Origin: CAZDDB01 sp963843285
GTDB taxonomy: Bacteria; Acidobacteriota; HRBIN11; JAKEFK01
Assembly: GCA_963843285.1 (NCBI GenBank)
Contig: CAWJJO010000002.1
Span: forward strand, 1 to 64,000
Direction: 5' to 3'
DNA length: 64,000 nucleotides
Under the pieces are notes generated by a model. The model saw nothing but the letters and a program-made list of their open reading frames with translations, ran no database searches and was not told where the DNA came from. The stretch's first letter is position 1; every line of letters starts with the position of its first letter. Position numbers and translations under genes: made by a program. Shown piece after piece: positions 24,590-31,436 of this stretch.

Positions 24590-25338
24590 GGGACACTCAA
24601 ATGAAGGAAAATAAACCTCTAATCTTAATCAATCTGTGTACTAAAAGCGGGGATGATATGTTTTACATCCGCCGTGGGTACGTGGATGCGATCATGGCGG
24701 CGGGAGGAATTCCGGTAGCGCTTCCGCTGGTAGCCGATCGCGATTATGCTGCCCGCGTTGCGGAAATTGCAGACGGTGTTCTTCTGCCGGGAAGCCTGAC
24801 CGACGTGGATCCGAAGTACTATTCTGCGGAAGAATCCCCCTATTTCGGGTTGAAGGGCCAGGAACGGGAAGAAAGCGATTTCTATCTTCTGGAGAAGGCG
24901 TTTGAAAGAAAAGTGCCGGTGTTTGGAATCTGCTACGGGCATCAATCGTTGAATGTGTTTTGCGGCGGATCTCTGTATCAGGACATCCCGCATGACCTGC
25001 AATCGAATATCCTCCACTGGCAGGAAGAACCGTACAACAAGCCTGTGCATACAGTTCGTGTGGAAGAGAACTCCATCGTCCACCGAATCTTTGGAAAAAC
25101 GGAAATTGCCGTGAACAGCATTCACCATCAAGGTGTTAGGACTGTTGCTCCCACACTCCGAGCGACAGCGGTCTCGCCTGATGGAGTTGTTGAGTCTTAT
25201 GAAAACAAGAACGGTGGGCAATTCCTGATGGGCGTCCAATGGCATCCCGAGCGGATGTGGCGTGATTTTGCTGAACAGGCAGCCTTGTTCCATGAGTTTG
25301 TCGGCGCCGCAAAAAAATGGCGCAAGCAAAACCGATAA
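24586..25338 (+). CDS. Class-I glutamine amidotransferase-like hydrolase (peptidase C26, PuuD-like)
   Basis: 250 residues, gamma-glutamyl-GABA hydrolase type. GVLLPGSLTDVDP, the nucleophile elbow FGICYGHQSLN (Cys), NSIHHQGV and GVQWHPERMW (His) make a complete catalytic set. It hydrolyses gamma-glutamyl amides; the natural substrate is unclear because no putrescine-utilisation genes are nearby. Start is ATG 24586 (overlap with queE) or ATG 24601, both with purine-rich stretches upstream. Confidence 0.9.
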   Translation: MRDTQMKENKPLILINLCTKSGDDMFYIRRGYVDAIMAAGGIPVALPLVADRDYAARVAEIADGVLLPGSLTDVDPKYYSAEESPYFGLKGQEREESDFYLLEKAFERKVPVFGICYGHQSLNVFCGGSLYQDIPHDLQSNILHWQEEPYNKPVHTVRVEENSIVHRIFGKTEIAVNSIHHQGVRTVAPTLRATAVSPDGVVESYENKNGGQFLMGVQWHPERMWRDFAEQAALFHEFVGAAKKWRKQNR

Positions 25339-25344
25339 GACTCT

Positions 25345-26246
25345 TTGGCTACAGGGAACCCTCAAAAGAGCGCGGTACTTTTACTGCTGATTTTTTCGCA
25401 TTTCACCGTAGATTTGTACGGAAGTTTTCTGGCGCCGTTGCAACCATTTCTTGCCGCGAGACATCATCTGGCACTGGTTCAGGCAGGATTCCTCGTGAGC
25501 CTTTTTTCCATTTCGGCACCTTCCAAGACGGTCGGACCAGTATCGCGGCGCTGCCTGCCATCGCACTTACAGTGGCGCTCTTCTTTGTTTGCCCCAACCT
25601 TCCAAAACGCGAAATGGTGGCTGGTCCGCTTTCCGTCTTCCGGGAAGTCAGAAAATTTGCGGGATCGCTTGGTTCGCTGTATACGATTGTCGTCTTGCGG
25701 ACTCTTGTTCAACTTTCGTTTCTGACATATATTCCAATCTTTCTGAAGCAAATGAACCTTTTCCCAATCCGGATCGGAACTGCGATTACTGCATTTGCGG
25801 CTGCGGGCGCGGTTGGCGGGATGATCGCCGGGTCTCTTTTTGACAGAATCGGCGGACGCAAGTTGTTTCTCGTTTCGGCAATGATTTCTCCGGTTTTCCT
25901 GCTTTTGACGGCACAAACAAAATCGCCCGATTGGTTGATTCTCTGGTTTTCCCTTGCCGGCCTCTTTCTGATGATGACGATCCCGATCAGCGTTTTGATG
26001 GGACAGTCGATCGTTCCGGGGGCAATCAGCACAGTTTCTTCTTTGATGATGGGCTTTGGTTGGGGAATGGGTGGATTGCTGGTTCCGCTGACAGGCTGGG
26101 CGGCAGATCATTCATCGATTCCAGCAACTCTGCGTTTTCTTGCGGTTGTGCCGCTGCTGTTTTTGCCCCTGGCGTGGCGTTTGCCGGAACCGATTTTAAA
26201 ACGAGCTGTTCAACACGATGGTTCTTATTCCATAATAGAAGCCTGA
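25345..26246 (+). pseudogene. MFS transporter of fosmidomycin-resistance type, internally deleted and frameshifted
   Basis: The first ~55 codons from TTG 25345 give the start of a major-facilitator protein (LLLLIFSHFTVDLYGSFLAP, QAGFLVSLFSIS) like Fsr. The same protein resumes near 25530 in another frame (IAALPAIALTVALFF, YIPIFLKQMN, AAGAVGGMIAGSLFDRIGGR, ISTVSSLMMGFGWGMGG). About 110-130 residues covering TM helices 2-5 of the N-terminal half, normally between these parts, are absent. A deletion plus frame change leaves at most seven or eight helices, so it cannot be a working transporter as written. An assembly collapse is the alternative. Confidence 0.75.
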
Positions 26247-26256
26247 GGAGGTAGAG

Positions 26257-26670
26257 ATGCGCAAATTTTCTGCTGCGTTATTCATGATTCTGATTCTTGC
26301 CGCTTGCAGTCGCGGCGGGTACAAAGAGCAAAAAGATCGACCACTCTCACCGGAGGAAGTGCAACTCGGACAGCGCGCTTTTGATCTCTCGAACAAGATT
26401 GCGGCATTTCGTCAGGATGCTCCTCCCACTCTTGCCTCTTCGCTCACCGGTTTTGGTGAAACCGCCGAGCGGTTCAGCAACTCGTCGCAGCGATTTGGTG
26501 TCGGTTCACTGGAAGCGCGCGACGCATTCGATAAGCTTCGCTATCATTCTGTTCAGCTTACTCCAGTGATTACAAAAGAAGCGTATCCGGATCTCTTCGA
26601 TAACTGGCAGGCAATTCTCGCGGAAATCAGAGATATTTCTATCCAACTTGGCTACCGCCCGGAAAAGTAG
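26257..26670 (+). CDS. Small lipoprotein of unknown function
   Basis: 137 residues; lipobox LAACSR after a short hydrophobic signal, so it is acylated at Cys17. The mature part is helical and charged with no recognised domain. A strong ribosome binding site (GAGGAGG) precedes ATG 26257. It follows the broken transporter by 10 bp. Confidence 0.75.
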   Translation: MRKFSAALFMILILAACSRGGYKEQKDRPLSPEEVQLGQRAFDLSNKIAAFRQDAPPTLASSLTGFGETAERFSNSSQRFGVGSLEARDAFDKLRYHSVQLTPVITKEAYPDLFDNWQAILAEIRDISIQLGYRPEK

Positions 26671-26689
26671 CCACGGAGGCAATCCGTAG

Positions 26690-26787
26690 GGGCTGTGCAT
26701 TTGCCCTTGGAAAGCACGAGGGTCATGCAAGTGTCATTTGATGGCAAGCAATTTTGGATCAACAAGGTATGCACAAATGCACAGCCC
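26690..26787. repeat. Long hairpin with 14-bp arms
   Basis: GGGCTGTGCATTTG (26690-26703) and its exact reverse complement CAAATGCACAGCCC (26774-26787) enclose ~70 bp. Lies in the convergent gap between the lipoprotein and radC. Not visibly related to the GCGGGC family; further on, 26909-26918 carries a GCCCCTAC end that may be a relic of a second unit. Confidence 0.75.
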
Positions 26788-26915
26788 GTCCTGCTAAGTA
26801 ATGATACCAGTTCATTTCGCGGGCTGAGTATTTTCTACTGCTAACAAAATCTTGCACGAGAGAAGAGCATCGCCAATAGCAGCCGGAACGACACAACCGT
26901 GGAAAAGCTCAGCCC

Positions 26916-27608
26916 CTACAATCCACCCGCGTCTTTGAAGCTGAAGTAGCAATCGTTGCCGATGATGATGTGATCGAGCAGCGGAATTCCCAGCACCTTA
27001 CCGGCCTCTGCAATTTGCGCGGTAACTTTGCGATCTTCCGCGCTTGGCTGCGGATCGCCGGACGGATGATTGTGCAGGATGATGATGCCGGCGGCGCTTT
27101 CCCGGATCGCAAGATGAAATACTTCACGCGGATGCACCAGGCTTCCCATCAGCGTGCCCTTTGTAATCTGCGAATCTTTCAACAATTTGTTTTTCGCATC
27201 CAGCGAAGCGGTCCAGAACTCTTCCTGTTGAGCACCGTGAAACCGTTCACGAAAATAATCGAATACTCTTTGGCTGTTAGAAAAGTGAACTCGCTTGCGC
27301 GAGGCCTGATCCACATGCCGCCGCGCCAACTCCAGCCCCGCCTTGAGCTGTGCCGCCCGCGCAGGACCGATTCCGCGAAACTTGTTGCACAGCTCACGGA
27401 CACTCATGTAAGAAAGCCTGGTCAAGTCGCCCGCTTCGGACAGGATCCTTTGCGCGAGCTGTACTACGTTTTCACCTGTGGTGCCGCTACCCAGCAAAAT
27501 TGCCAGTAATTCCGAATCATCGAGCGAATGCTCTCCCAGACGGATCAATTTCTCCCGCGGACGCTCATCCTTGGGGATTTCCCGAACGGTCAGTTTTTTG
27601 GGATTCAT
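26916..27608 (-). CDS. radC: RadC-family JAMM/MPN+ protein
   Basis: 230 residues from ATG 27608 (RBS overlaps the previous gene; an upstream extension to 27683 lacks family similarity). REKLIRLGEHSLDDSELLAI is the UPF0758 N-terminal helix-hairpin-helix domain; the C-terminal JAMM zinc site reads HNHPSGDPQPSAED. Long annotated as DNA repair but the true activity is unproven; the JAMM motif suggests a metallo-isopeptidase or hydrolase. Here it is the last gene of the operon with the GNAT and ATP-grasp enzymes, starting with an ATGA overlap. Confidence 0.93.
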   Translation of the reverse strand: MNPKKLTVREIPKDERPREKLIRLGEHSLDDSELLAILLGSGTTGENVVQLAQRILSEAGDLTRLSYMSVRELCNKFRGIGPARAAQLKAGLELARRHVDQASRKRVHFSNSQRVFDYFRERFHGAQQEEFWTASLDAKNKLLKDSQITKGTLMGSLVHPREVFHLAIRESAAGIIILHNHPSGDPQPSAEDRKVTAQIAEAGKVLGIPLLDHIIIGNDCYFSFKDAGGL

Positions 27609-28114
27609 AATCCCTGCAAGGATGCCGTGCGCAGGAGTTGTTTGTAGTGGCGCTCCAGGTGAACCATATTGATGACCAGCCACCGCTTGAAATCGCCCGG
27701 GCCGAGTACCGCGTGCACCGCTTTCTTTTTGGAAGAAGCCGTGTAGTTCATTTGTTGTGAAATTCCGTAAACGTAATTGCAGAGCTCAATCAGATCTTCC
27801 CGTGAAACCGATTTCGTGCGCCCCATTGCGTCGCGTTCCATTGGAGGAACATCTTTCTCATTCCGAAGTTCTTCGCATTTACGGAAGATACTCTGTACCG
27901 AATGGACTGCATGATAGATTACTTCGGCGGCACTCCATTCTTTCTGATCCAGGCGCGCGTTGAGTTGCTCCTGCGTAAGGTTTTGCGCTTTCTCTTGAAA
28001 CCGGCGGATGGCCTCGAGCGTTCGTTGCTTTAGCTCGTCAGCAGGAACCTGGCCGCGGATTGCCAGGTAACGGTTGGCAAAAAATCGAAAGAAGATCTTC
28101 CGGAGTGATCTCAT
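27605..28114 (-). CDS. DinB-like four-helix-bundle protein
   Basis: 169 residues of the DinB/YfiT metal-binding superfamily: AEVIYHAVHSV (first His) and VHLERHYKQL (HxxxH), spaced as in the three-His metal site. Several members are thiol-S-transferases that use mycothiol or bacillithiol, but many have no known role. It starts 24 bp after the ATP-grasp gene and overlaps radC by four bases, so it belongs to the same transcript. Confidence 0.8.
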   Translation of the reverse strand: MRSLRKIFFRFFANRYLAIRGQVPADELKQRTLEAIRRFQEKAQNLTQEQLNARLDQKEWSAAEVIYHAVHSVQSIFRKCEELRNEKDVPPMERDAMGRTKSVSREDLIELCNYVYGISQQMNYTASSKKKAVHAVLGPGDFKRWLVINMVHLERHYKQLLRTASLQGL

Positions 28115-28138
28115 CCTTCATCCTTCCGCCTTCATCCC

Positions 28139-29122
28139 TTAAAGCAAACGGTATCGCGCCATTGCAGAATGCAAGATTCTTCCGATGAGTTGATCGTAGG
28201 TGATATCGTTGTGCCGCGCGATGATGACAAGGTCGCTATGGTCCGGATTCAACCCGGCGAGCGGATTGATTTCCAGGAAGTTCGGTGTGCCGTCTGCATC
28301 ACAACGGATATCTACCCGTCCAAAATCACGGCATTCCAGCACTTTGTATGCGCGCAGAGCGATCTCTTCAATCTGCTCCACCTTGTCCGGTTCAGTGGTG
28401 GGCGGGCACACGTAGTGGACAAATTTTTCGTAGTCTTCTTTGACGCGGTAAGAATAAAAATCTTCTACCTGTGTGGTATCGAAGACAATCTGCATGGTCC
28501 CGATTACATGCGGCGGATTGCCGACAATGCCCACAGTAAACTCTTCCCCTTCCAGATATTCTTCCACCAGCACAGGTTCATGGTACGTCTTCAGCAAATA
28601 TTTCACACGAGTTCGAAGTTGCGGCCGGGTTTTGATTTTTGATTTTGCGTCGATGCCTTTCCCCGTGCCTTCGTGAAGCGGTTTCGCAAATAGAGGATAT
28701 TTCATCGGCACATCATTAAAATCCTCCAGCCTGCTGATTTTAAGAAAAGGCGCTGTAGGGATCCCTTCCGCCTTCATCAACTGCTTGGTCATCACTTTGT
28801 CCAACGCAATTCCCAGAGCAACGGGATCGGATCCTGCATACGGTATCTGCATCATCTCCAGAAGCGCAGGAATCTGAGCTTCTCTTGCGCGGCCGTAATA
28901 GCCTTCGGCGATATTGAAGACGATGTCGACTCTCTTGTCCTGCAAAAAACGAAACAGCTTCTGTCCGTCTCCGATCAGAACCGGTTCCTGACCGTTCGCG
29001 CGGATCGCATTTTCGAGACCTTCAATGGTTCGCGGAGTATCAAACTCAGCGGCAACATCGATTGGATCGTCGTCTTTGACCTGATAATCGGAGCCGAGGT
29101 TGTAGGTGATGCCGACTTTCAT
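28139..29122 (-). CDS. ATP-grasp ligase, D-Ala-D-Ala-ligase-like (second of pair)
   Basis: 327 residues. N-terminal Rossmann-like domain (VFNIAEGYYGRAREAQIPAL), ATP-grasp fold with EGTGKGIDAKSK as the glycine-rich loop, LVEEYLEGEEFTVGI and LEINPLAGLNPDHSD holding the Mg-binding Glu and Asn. It resembles D-alanine-D-alanine ligase but lacks close conservation to Ddl and sits away from any mur genes, so it probably ligates other amino or carboxylic acids. Overlaps the upstream ATP-grasp gene by four bases. ATP-dependent acyl-phosphate chemistry is expected from the fold; substrates unknown. Confidence 0.88.
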   Translation of the reverse strand: MKVGITYNLGSDYQVKDDDPIDVAAEFDTPRTIEGLENAIRANGQEPVLIGDGQKLFRFLQDKRVDIVFNIAEGYYGRAREAQIPALLEMMQIPYAGSDPVALGIALDKVMTKQLMKAEGIPTAPFLKISRLEDFNDVPMKYPLFAKPLHEGTGKGIDAKSKIKTRPQLRTRVKYLLKTYHEPVLVEEYLEGEEFTVGIVGNPPHVIGTMQIVFDTTQVEDFYSYRVKEDYEKFVHYVCPPTTEPDKVEQIEEIALRAYKVLECRDFGRVDIRCDADGTPNFLEINPLAGLNPDHSDLVIIARHNDITYDQLIGRILHSAMARYRLL

Positions 29123-30159
29123 ATTTCGGGGATCGCGCGCACCGGTTCGCGGTGCTGGATGCGTCCTTCAACAAAAGAGATGAGAAGAGCCACAAAATCG
29201 GCATAGGTTCTCCCGTTCAACGAAAACGCGCGGAAGAAACCTGCACCGGGTGTAACATCCGGATTGCAATTGACTTCCAAAATATAAGGCACACCTTTTT
29301 GATCCACACGCATATCGACGCGCGCGTAATCGCGGCACTGGAACAATTCATACGCCGCGACGGCCGCCGCGCTGATCGCCTGTTTCAGTTTTGCGGTAAG
29401 TTCCGGGAACACAGGCTTCGTTCCCTCATCAAAGATGGAACCCAGGTGCCACTTGGCTTCATAAGAGCAGATTTTTGCATGACCTTCCGGCAAGCCGTCA
29501 AAGTTGATTTCCGCAATCGGCAGTACCTCGCCGGGGTTTCCAATCACACCGACATTGAACTCGCGGCCATCGATGTACTGTTCGGCAATCGACGGCTGCT
29601 TGAGGACTTCCCGGATAAACGAGATCTTTTCGTTGAGATGTTCGAGATCGTACACGACCGAATCGTGATAGATCCCGATACTTGCATCTTCATGTTGCGG
29701 CTTTACGATCAACGGAAAATCGATTGGCGTTTTTTCCATTTCATGATCTGCAACAAAAAAGGCAGGCGTTTTCAGCCCGGCTCCTTTTAATAGATGTTTG
29801 GAGCGGTCTTTGTAGCAGGTGAGGCCCAGCGCCAGCGGTCCGGAGCCCGTATATTCGACTCCGATCAATTCCAGAAACGCGGGAATATTGGGCTCGCTGA
29901 GATTGTTTCCGCTGATGTCTTCGCACAAATTGATGGCCATTTCATATCGTTCTTCGATCAGTTCGAGAATGATTTCGCAGGCGTTGCCTTTGTCGATGCG
30001 AAGAATCTTATACGGCCGTTTTAGCTCGCGCAAAGCGCAGATAAATGCATCGAGGCTGTCCAGAACGGCAGGCGAATCGATGATTTTCTGACCGTTTTCA
30101 AGCAAATACGGATCGTTATAAAGGATCGCGATTGGTCTACGATAGAAAGTTCTTGCCAT
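29119..30159 (-). CDS. ATP-grasp ligase, D-Ala-D-Ala-ligase-like (first of pair)
   Basis: 346 residues. INLCEDISGNNLSEPNIPAF, IGVEYTGSGPLALGLTCYKD, HEDASIGIYHDS (glycine-rich loop), IAEQYIDGREFNVGV and YILEVNCNPDVTPGAGF (metal-binding Glu/Asn) mark a Ddl-like ATP-grasp enzyme, clearly different from its neighbour. Two unlike ligases side by side suggest two successive bond-forming steps. The start overlaps the GNAT gene by 23 bp and the end overlaps the second ligase gene by 4 bp. Confidence 0.88.
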   Translation of the reverse strand: MARTFYRRPIAILYNDPYLLENGQKIIDSPAVLDSLDAFICALRELKRPYKILRIDKGNACEIILELIEERYEMAINLCEDISGNNLSEPNIPAFLELIGVEYTGSGPLALGLTCYKDRSKHLLKGAGLKTPAFFVADHEMEKTPIDFPLIVKPQHEDASIGIYHDSVVYDLEHLNEKISFIREVLKQPSIAEQYIDGREFNVGVIGNPGEVLPIAEINFDGLPEGHAKICSYEAKWHLGSIFDEGTKPVFPELTAKLKQAISAAAVAAYELFQCRDYARVDMRVDQKGVPYILEVNCNPDVTPGAGFFRAFSLNGRTYADFVALLISFVEGRIQHREPVRAIPEI

Positions 30160-30610
30160 AAATGATCTTTGCGTCCCCCGGGCGATAGAAGTCTGGTATC
30201 ATTGCAAGCTGTTTATACCCGTTGCGGACGTAAAACGATCTCGTATTGTCGTATCCATCCATCGAAGAAGTTTCAATCATCATCAACCGACCGCCTAATT
30301 CTTTTACTTGATCTTCCGCGTGCTTTAGAAGCTGTTTGCCGATTCCGTGTTGATGGTAATCCGGATGCACGGCGATCCAGTAAAGATCAAACGTGCCGGA
30401 TGTGCACGGCGTCGGCCCCCAGCACACATATCCGATTGCGCGGTTTTCTTCGCTCACAACGCAATAGGATTTGTAATCGGAGGCGGGCTTCAGCGAATCC
30501 AGGAGGACCTCATCGGCCACATCGATTTCGTACTTCTTGAATACTCCGGTTGCTTCCAGAATCTGCAATAAGTCGATTCGGTCTTCCGCAACTACCTCAC
30601 GAATTCGCAT
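30137..30610 (-). CDS. GNAT-family N-acetyltransferase
   Basis: 157 residues. YWIAVHPDYHQHGIGKQLLK contains the acetyl-CoA pyrophosphate-binding loop (QHGIGK), followed by LMMIETSSMDGYDNTRSFYV and YKQLAMIPDFYRPGD, typical of the second half of the fold. It acetylates an amine; the neighbouring ATP-grasp ligases suggest an amino acid or a small peptide as acceptor (inference). First gene of a five-gene operon running to radC. Confidence 0.9.
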   Translation of the reverse strand: MRIREVVAEDRIDLLQILEATGVFKKYEIDVADEVLLDSLKPASDYKSYCVVSEENRAIGYVCWGPTPCTSGTFDLYWIAVHPDYHQHGIGKQLLKHAEDQVKELGGRLMMIETSSMDGYDNTRSFYVRNGYKQLAMIPDFYRPGDAKIIYGKNFLS

Positions 30611-30649
30611 ACGTGAGTTCTCATATTCGAAATCATTATAACAGAAAAA

Positions 30650-30716
30650 AATAAATGCAAATCAAAAAATATCAAATATCAAATATCAAATATCAAAAAA
30701 ACAAAATGAAAAAGTA
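30650..30716. repeat. AT-rich period-7 tandem repeat
   Basis: Four head-to-tail ATCAAAT units (30668-30700) flanked by AAAAAA tracts. A one-armed relative of the period-7 palindromes at 47299-47369 and 49543-49619. Confidence 0.7.
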
Positions 30717-30724
30717 AAAAAGCG

Positions 30725-30790
30725 GAGAGCAGGCGTTATGGAGAGCAGGCGTCCCGCCTGCATTATGGACCGCAGGCCTCCGGCCTGCTA
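30725..30790. repeat. GCAGGC-type hairpins
   Basis: GAGAGCAGGCGTCCCGCCTG followed by ACCGCAGGCCTCCGGCCTGC: two short self-complementary units in tandem. They abut the 3' end of the hipA relic. Confidence 0.65.
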
Positions 30791-31310
30791 CGGAGGATCT
30801 GGCTGGTTTTCACGGAAGCCAGATTTCTCAGGTCGCTTGTTGAATCAGAGTAAAGGACGTCAAAGTTTTTCAAGTGCGCATCCCCGTTGCGGAGCATGAC
30901 GGAGAGTGCAAGTGTTGCGATGAATTGTTCGCGAGCCCTTTGCCTGTCGCGCAGAAATGAATTGGTTGATAGTTCTGACTGCCTATTCCCTAGAAATATT
31001 CCGTGAGTGTCGCGGTCAGATCTTTTCATAACAAAACAGGCGGCCGTCTTCTGTATAGATAGAAATCGCGGACTGCCAGTTCTAATTCTTTTGCTGCTGT
31101 CATGCGGAAGTATTCGTTTGTTGCCAGATAGGGGTAATCTTCTCCCGATATTTTAAAGATGCCGGTAAGTGATTCGATGGCCAGGTTTGATCCTTCCGGG
31201 AGATTCATCTGGAAGACAATGTTTCGTTCGTAATCAAACACAAACAGCTCGGTTGTTCCAGTAGTCAATCCGCAAAGCACTCTTTCTGCAGTTCCTCGAG
31301 CATAGGGAGG
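30770..31310 (-). pseudogene. Relic of a HipA-like kinase gene
   Basis: Two overlapping frames carry scraps of HipA: GEDYPYLATNEYFRMTAAKE (31080-31150, the region before the kinase core) and, after a frame change at ~31028, CFVMKRSDRDTHG (like the VERFDR strand) and LRNGDAHLKNFDVLYSD (like NIDAHLKNF of the catalytic core). Most of the segment between these core motifs is shortened, and everything after them is replaced by GCAGGC hairpins. No hipB antitoxin is next to it. It is a decayed toxin-kinase gene; the assignment rests on short motifs. Confidence 0.6.
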
Positions 31311-31336
31311 ACAGTTCGAAAAAGGCGATACATGAG

Positions 31337-31351
31337 TCTGATATCATCAGA
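31337..31351. promoter_or_regulatory. Palindrome TCTGAT-ATC-ATCAGA upstream of clpB promoter
   Basis: Perfect 6-bp inverted repeat with a 3-bp centre, 18 bp before the -35 box of clpB. Possible operator; no known consensus (CIRCE, HAIR or CtsR-like) matches. Confidence 0.4.
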
Positions 31352-31368
31352 TTTATATGATAATGATA

Positions 31369-31397
31369 TTGACAGGTAGTTGACTCGTTCTTATATT
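31369..31397 (+). promoter_or_regulatory. Sigma-70 promoter of clpB
   Basis: TTGACA (31369-31374), 17 bp spacer, TATATT (31392-31397), 40 bp before ATG 31437. Near-consensus vegetative promoter without a heat-shock-like element. Confidence 0.65.
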
Positions 31398-31436
31398 TAT
31401 AGATACAAATACAAAATCATTCGAGGCAGGTATCTT

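Noticed and set aside
24625..25365. 246-codon minus-strand frame opposite the C26 amidotransferase gene
   Set aside because: The plus-strand gene has a full Cys/His catalytic set; the antisense product has no recognisable feature and no ribosome binding site.
28139..30159. Calling either ATP-grasp enzyme D-alanine-D-alanine ligase (ddl)
   Set aside because: Two unlike copies beside GNAT, DinB and radC genes and no mur genes; motifs are only superfamily-level, so substrate assignment is not supported.
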